Below the pieces are notes generated by a model. That model was not told where the DNA came from. It did not search any database and saw nothing but the letters and a program-made list of their open reading frames with translations. The position numbers were made by a program, and so were the translations under genes. Positions 58,036 to 64,000 of a stretch of 64,000 nt of DNA are shown one piece after another. The stretch is from Strigops habroptila (Eukaryota; Chordata; Aves; Psittaciformes; Psittacidae), in contig NC_044277.2 in the NCBI RefSeq assembly GCF_004027225.2, positions 98,763,552-98,827,551 of the forward strand, read 5' to 3'. Numbering within the stretch: the stretch's first letter is position 1; every line of letters starts with the position of its first letter.

Positions 58036-61000
58036 GAAAGTAGACTGCCGTGTTGAGGGTTAAGGGGTGGGAGGTGACCCTTTCTTTTTGTCTGAAAGGC
58101 AGGCTTCTGGGCTGAAGGGATGGAGCAGAAATCTGTGGCCCCGAGCATGAGAAGAAGATTTCTCTGGGAGCGGGTGAGACATATTCAGAATACCGACTAT
58201 CCCGGCGGTTATGACACCAATGCAAAATTTGAATCTGTCACATTGAGGGAGTTGTCAGTGTCTGAGCTTGTAAAAAACATCAGGCAGAATTAAATCTGAT
58301 GAAGTAGTTGCGAATACTAATAAAATCCTAAGAATAGCACTTACAAACATCATTAAAAGAGAAGCCTTTCAGTGGAGGGATTCTGATGTGATCTGTAATG
58401 CTACAAAGTGACCATTTTTGAATGAAAATCGATCCACAGTGTTTTGCGGCGCTGTTGAGACCAATGGTGATGAATAAAATATATATATATTTTTTTACAT
58501 CACTAAGTGGCCTTAAGACTATTTGCCATCTGTCTCTTATTTAATAAACACTGAATCAAATTAGGCCAGCAGAACAGTCAAGGACTCATTTGACTTTCAA
58601 ATGGGGTTAAATACACACATCCCTCAACAACCTGAGGAGAAGTATTTTCAACACAAATAGACACTGGAGAAGGCTTTCGGTGACAGCTTTCAATATTTAT
58701 TTCAGTGGAGAATTACAGGGAAAAGAAAAAACATGCCTTGAATTAATCATGTTCAAAATAACGCAGCAGTAAACACAGACAAGGTAAAGTGGGCATCTGA
58801 TTATTATGTAATTATGTACTGCCTGATGACAGACATCCAGAAATCTAATTAGTCTATTTCCAGATTTTAAGGTGAGAAAGTAGCTGTAGATCATCTTGGA
58901 AAACACAAATCTTAAGACTTTTACTCAGTGATCTCTGTCCTGGACCCCATAACTTGTGAGTTTTTTGATCTCAGTTTTCCAGAAAGGCACCTGTCTGTGC
59001 AGATCTAGGCATTTACTCTTATCAGCCAGACTTGTTCAATCAAAAACCAATACGGACTCACCTGAAAATATCTTCTCACCATGTTTAAAATCATGCTGAC
59101 TGGCACCAGTGGTAGTCTCATACATGAGTTTCTTATCTGTTGGACCCCGTACTGTCTCTTTCTTAAGCCTTTCTGAATTAACATCTGATGAATTAGGGCC
59201 CAGTTATGCCAGTTATTCCATTTTTCCTTTGTGAGTAAGGAAGGAGATACACAAATCCAAGTTTACTATAAAAACCTAAGTCTGGCAATTCTGGGACCAG
59301 TCTAAGGTTTCCCTGCCCCAATATTGTCTCTGCAACCATGGCCAATACCACTTATCTAGGGAAGAGTATAGGAACAGGGAAAATGTATATTAATGCTTTG
59401 CTGTGATATTTTCTATATTTTTCCTTGCTGTGATATGCACTAGTCACCACCATACTCCCTTGGCAGAAACAACAACCAGAGTGGTTTTCCAAGTAAAAAG
59501 CAGGCAGAAAGGCAGGCATCTATTTATGAACCCTGAAATCAGTTGCACATGTCTTTAGAATAGCTTGCTTTGCTCAGAAAACTGCTAAAGCACCAGTCCT
59601 GCAGCCAGTCAGTTCTATGGGGAGTTATCTGCACCTACTGACTTGCAAATGCATAACCCTTGGAGATTGTATTAAACACGATTTTTCATTACAGGTGGGT
59701 CGGAAAGTTGTTTCTCATGGTATGAATCCAGCTTCCTGTGCCTTGCTAACTGCAGAACACAAATATGTATTGAACGCCCCACCGTCATTCCTCAAAGCTT
59801 GATCATCTATGTCTGGAAATGGGCATTTATTTTTATTACAATGTCTGTCTTTTCTAAAAATATTCAAAACAAATTCCTAGGGTACTGACAGCTGTGGAAT
59901 GCAGCTTCTCTCACCGTACTTCTCCATTTAATGCCTTCAAATTTATTGGCCTCCTGCCTTCTTCCCCCTTTCCCTCATTAGATTTTAACCAGGATTGTGC
60001 AGGATATGCGGCTGATATGATCATACTGATTTTCCATGTACCTGCCTGCCTTTCCCTATTGCCAGTTGAAACCCCTGGCTGTACCAGACAGAGCTCTCCA
60101 AGGAATTGGGTACCTACTAAACTTATGAACGTTGATGAGTGATTAAAGGAGCAAGGAGCAGAACATAGGTAGTTGTGTTCAGTCGCATGTCTTTCCTGAG
60201 GTGAAAGCTGGGCAGGCATCAAGCATGGTCCTCCTGGTTGGAGCAGCACACGGGATGGAGAGGAGGAGGTGGACCATGCACTGCAGCAGGGAGAGGGAAC
60301 TCTGTGCAAGGGAGAGGCCGGGACAATGTGGTGAAATGGCGACAGAGTGAAGAACCGAAGTCCATGAAACTTCGCTTCGTTAACACCACTGATAATGCTG
60401 CTGTAAAAGAAAAATTATCTTGTTCATATATTTTGCTACTTGAAATGTTCATTTCCTCCATAAGCCAGCTGGGCTTTAATGAAACAACATTTTTTGTCTG
60501 AGAATTATGACTAATACACTTGTTTTAACAACTCCTACTTCTGAACTGCATTTGTTCAGTCTCTGTCTTGTAGTCAGACTCGCCTTCAGCTTTCTTTAAC
60601 ACAGACATATTTACTCTTCTGTACCACACACAGTGAAATCGCTGACTAATCCATCCATGCGAATCAGATCTCCTGCATTCACACTGTCTTTCTACACTAT
60701 ATCACCTAGACCTTATAAAGAGTTTTTTGTCAAAACCAGTGTTGTAGCTAGAATAGAGACAAATATGAGACACCAATCTTTATTACCTTTTCTTCAACAA
60801 CCTGGCAGAGCTGAAAGATGAGACCAGCCTTTGGGGTTCACAGGCTTTTCTAGGAGAGGTCAGGATTGTTGCCATATGGAAAAACTGCAGCAAAGCAAAG
60901 GGAAGCATCTGGATGATAATCTCCCATTAGACTGGGACAATCAGACCTCTCTAGCTTGAATGCCACACTATGTCACCTCCCTCTCTTGCAGACAAGAGAC

Positions 61001-61289
61001 CACTTGCACAAGTCACTGACTTGCAGATGTGATCAAAAAGGGTAAGAAACATTTCTCATAAGAAATACATTGTGCTGGAATAGTCAGGAACTGTTCAAGC
61101 CATCATTAAATGGGGATGTATGTCACTGCCATAATTTATTTATGCTACCTATTAGGTAATATTAACTTTTTTCTTGTTGCCTATAAAATACAAATGTTTC
61201 CCAGTTAAACAGGGCTAAGATTGAGTCAGCACAATATTATCACCATCCCTCCATAGCTAATTTCCTGGCAGGAGATATAGTGAAATATA
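58036..61289. other. Unannotated sequence
   Basis: No gene or transposon was recognised. A short (AT)n lies at 58479-58490. The section at about 58240-58560 has a unique, AT-moderate composition with a few retained CpG words (for example 'gcggcgctg' near 58446). Confidence 0.45.
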
Positions 61290-61363
61290 GCACAAGCAAG
61301 TAGCATCTCTTTGAAGGTTGGACATGGCACAGGCAAGTAGTGTCCCTTTGAAGGATGGAGGTG
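61290..61363. repeat. 37-bp tandem duplication, diverged
   Basis: Copy 1 (61290-61326) and copy 2 (61327-61363) both follow the pattern gcaca-gcaagtag-tc-ctttgaagg-tgga. About 30 of 37 positions agree, so this is much older than the 7.6-kb duplication. Confidence 0.88.
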
Positions 61364-62191
61364 AGTGTTTTTAGAACAGTGTCTGGGAAGACCGGAAAGA
61401 AACAGTGTGCTGACAGGAAAGGGCTTCCTTTATGAAAAGCTTTTGGGCTCCGAAATGACTTTGAATTCCCAGTGCTTCTGAGCTTTCATTTGGAAATCTA
61501 GGAGCTGGCTTTATTTGTGATTATGGTTATGAATTTTTTAGCTCATTCCTGGATTTCATATGGCCATTTACATAAGTCTGACACTTGCCTATGACTACAT
61601 GAGGTCAGCTGACATGAATCACCTCCCAACCTGCCGTGAAGGGTGACACATGGTGCAGGGTGGGGTTCCTGGGCTTGTTTTCCCTATGGCAGCCGAGGAC
61701 ATGGATGTGGGCCAGCAAGGACACACCCCATGACAAGAAGGTTGGAGATGATAATCTGTTTTCCAGGGACAGTAGGATTTCAAACCAGGCTACCAGGGTA
61801 GAAACTGAAAAGCCAGGGTGGTTGGATGGGTAGAGATCTGAGAAGGGTGCATCTGCCCTAAAGTTCCCAAAAGCCAAAGGGACTAATGACAGCCATCACA
61901 GGGATGGTGTCTTCACTAGCTCAGATGAATTGCTTATTTCTCTATATTTACTGTTCTGCGACCAAGAATGTCTGAATGTAGCGAGACTAATCCTGCCTCA
62001 GTTCTCCTGTTGTCCCCTGCTTCTTTTTTTTCTTTAGGGTACAGAAGGTGATAGCTTCCTGGGTTTAGCTAGCAAGAGGTTGTCAATAATGTGGGAAACC
62101 ACTGTCAGCAGATTTTGAAGGATGAAGCACCAAGAGATACTAATCTTTCCACAAACTCAAAACTTGGAGATCTTTCCATTGGTATGATCTT
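61364..62191. other. Unannotated sequence
   Basis: No repeat or exon was recognised. The 90-codon minus-strand frame and 65-codon plus-strand frame overlap each other. Confidence 0.5.
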
Positions 62192-62500
62192 TCATAGAAT
62201 CATAGAATCACAGAACCACACAATGTTTTAGATTGAAAGGGACCTTAAAGCTCATCTAGTTACAATCCCGTGCCATAGGCAGGGACACCTTCCAGTAGAC
62301 CAGGTTGCTCAAAGCCCCATTCAACCTAGTCTTGAACACTTCCAAGGATGGGTCATCCAAAGCTTCCCTGGCTAACCTGTTCCAGTGCCTCACCATCCTC
62401 ATAGTGAAGAATTTCTTCCTAATATCTAATCTAAATCTTTCCTCTGTCAGTTTAAAGTCATTCCCCTTTGTTCTATCATTACTTGCTCTTTCAGAAGAAG
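62192..62500 (-). mobile_element. CR1 LINE, 3' end, more diverged
   Basis: It starts TCATAGAATCATAGAATCAC on the plus strand. It shows 'gaaagggaccttaaagctc', 'caggttgctcaaagcccc' and 'tttcttcctaatatctaatc'. It carries more substitutions than the 54.3-kb copy ('ccaaggatgggtcatccaaa', 'ggctaacctgttccag'), so it is likely older. The 5' edge is at about 62500. Confidence 0.93.
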
Positions 62501-63264
62501 TATCAGCTCTTTTTATTCCTTTAGCCCAGAACATAAACCAACTTTTTCTGTGCTCTCTGGAGCAGCTATCTTCCAGGGTGTGTCCTGCAAACTTGGTACC
62601 AGGTCTGTGCCCTGGCTTGTCCTAACTGTAGTCTTGGATAAACTATACATTTTTGTTCCTGACTCCCTACTTTCCTTCCAGATCGTAGACTTATAAGCTG
62701 CAGAGCATTTGAGTAGGTCTTATGCTCTGCATGTGCAGGAATGTGAAAGGTAAGCTGGCTACTGATTTAGCTAAAGTTACACCTATAACAGTAACTCAAC
62801 ATGGGTTCTGTGGTACAGTGCAAGTACCGCATTGCTCCATTCCATAGACACACTACTATGTTTTATGGAAAAATATTCCAACATCTACAGCTTAGGTTTC
62901 TGGTCACCTACATGCTTTGGATAGTTCCTTCATTTGTGCATGGACCACATTCATGGAGCCTAGTTACTCCTGACTCTGAAACATTGTCGAGCTTTTCCTT
63001 GGACTTAGTCTGTCATGGAATTTGTTTGTAGTCGTTTTCTGCTCAAAAGCCTAAGCAAAAACCTGGGAAATGTTACTAGAAAGGCAAGAATGATAACCAA
63101 GAGCATGGAAAGATTCACAAGTCGTAAACAAGGGAGTGGGCTTGGATTTTTCAGTCAGATAAAGAAACTTGAAGAGGAAGGTGGCAGGTCTGTAAAATTA
63201 TGTGATATAGAGGAGTTGGGTGTGGATTTGACTTTTCACCATTTCTTGCAATACAGAAACTAGG
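62501..63264. other. Unannotated sequence
   Basis: An 82-codon plus-strand frame (63015-63263) is unrecognised. No repeat is seen. Confidence 0.5.
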
Positions 63265-63415
63265 GGTCAGTCAGTGAAGCTAGGAGGAGGGGTAGGTCTT
63301 CATGCAAAAGGTAATAACTGTGGAACTTCCTGCAGAAGCACATTGTGAAAGCAAAAACTGGTGTGGTCTTAAGGTGAAACTGGACAAGTACTTGAAAGTG
63401 CAACATATAGTGAAT
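63265..63415 (+). mobile_element. Ancient CR1/L3-like fragment
   Basis: 'actgtggaacttcctgcaga', 'cattgtgaaagcaaaaactg' and 'gaaactggacaagtacttg' follow the layout of the ORF2 C-terminus of old CR1 lineages. In translation this gives WNFLQKHIVKAKTGVV and then, after a frameshift, LDKYL. There is no octamer tail. Confidence 0.6.
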
Positions 63416-64000
63416 TACTAAGTAGACAAACCACTTGAAGCTAAGGAAATCCCATCAACTGAAGATATTTAGACATTCCCTGGGCATGCTTTTCTGATTA
63501 CTGTGGGAGGTAGGATTCTTTGTTGTTGTTGTGAGATGGCAATGACTGTCACCAGCACCTCTCAACAAATCCTAACTAGCTGGACATGACAAAATGGAAA
63601 TATCTATAATAATGAGGAACATGGGCTGAGTGTTGGTAAGAGTCAATATGTTGCACCCTGCATTTTTCTGAGATTTTGTTTTTCCCAGAGCACCTCTGGA
63701 TATGTCCGTTCCACTAAGAATATGATACAGTAGGAGTGGGGCAAAGCAAAATGCTGTAGAACGAAGTGTTTGGTGCTGTGACTCAACATCCATATCATAC
63801 GTGGTTCAGGGCATTTTACTTTCATCTAACTTTAGTTTGGTCTCAATACATTTGGCTTTCTGATTACTCCCTTAGATCTAAGTCAGCATAGACCTTTCAT
63901 AGACCTAAATCTAGTGGGGTTTTTAACCAGAGGGGTTTGAATGCCTCCACGGGTCTGTAGAAATACACATACATGATGTTATTTTTCACAAACATAAAAA
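63416..64000. other. Unannotated sequence to window edge
   Basis: A short (TTG)n occurs near 63520. Nothing else was recognised. Confidence 0.5.

Overview
The window reads as vertebrate, almost certainly avian, nuclear DNA. The main evidence is about eighteen pieces of the chicken-repeat-1 (CR1) LINE family. Many of them end in the diagnostic octamer tail ATTCTATG, or its reverse complement CATAGAAT when the copy lies on the minus strand. There is also a solo-type LTR of an avian endogenous-retrovirus family and several faint, old MIR-like (tRNA-derived, core-SINE) fragments. I see no bacterial operons, ribosome-binding sites, CRISPR arrays, rRNA or tRNA genes. The sequence is AT-leaning and CpG-poor, I noticed no CpG island, and I recognise no protein-coding exon of a host gene. 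The best description is an intergenic or large-intron segment of a bird genome.

Layout. 1-2.1 kb is unannotated. 2.1-3.2 kb holds two minus-strand CR1 3' ends of different subfamilies. 4.5-4.9 kb has an old amniote repeat followed by an internally deleted plus-strand CR1. 7.6 kb has a recent 61-bp tandem duplication. 10.8-11.6 kb carries a CR1 endonuclease-region fragment and a MIR-like SINE. 14.6 kb has a small CR1 scrap. 14.7-23.6 kb is nearly featureless, apart from a weak CR1 reverse-transcriptase remnant near 22 kb and one long open frame at 22.6-23.2 kb. 23.6-26.8 kb has two more CR1 copies. 27.37-29.80 kb is the largest element, a 2.4-kb CR1 with three recognisable ORF2 pieces. 31.6-38.8 kb has MIR remnants, two CR1 3' ends and an unidentified 47-bp motif present twice in opposite orientation. 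40.0-42.9 kb has two CR1 3' ends around an LTR. 43-53.9 kb is mostly unique sequence. 53.9-56.5 kb is a cluster of three CR1 copies. 57-58 kb has tRNA-SINE scraps. 61.3 kb has a 37-bp tandem repeat. 62.2-63.4 kb ends with one degraded recent-type CR1 and one very old CR1.

No genes work together here. All recognisable protein-coding sequence belongs to dead retrotransposons. CR1 makes up roughly a tenth of the window by my rough count, and copies lie in both orientations. I found no convincing new biological system. The most useful points for follow-up are the recent tandem duplication, the unidentified inverted 47-bp motif pair, the two neighbouring CR1 copies with an apparently shared truncation point, and the way the long CR1 died.
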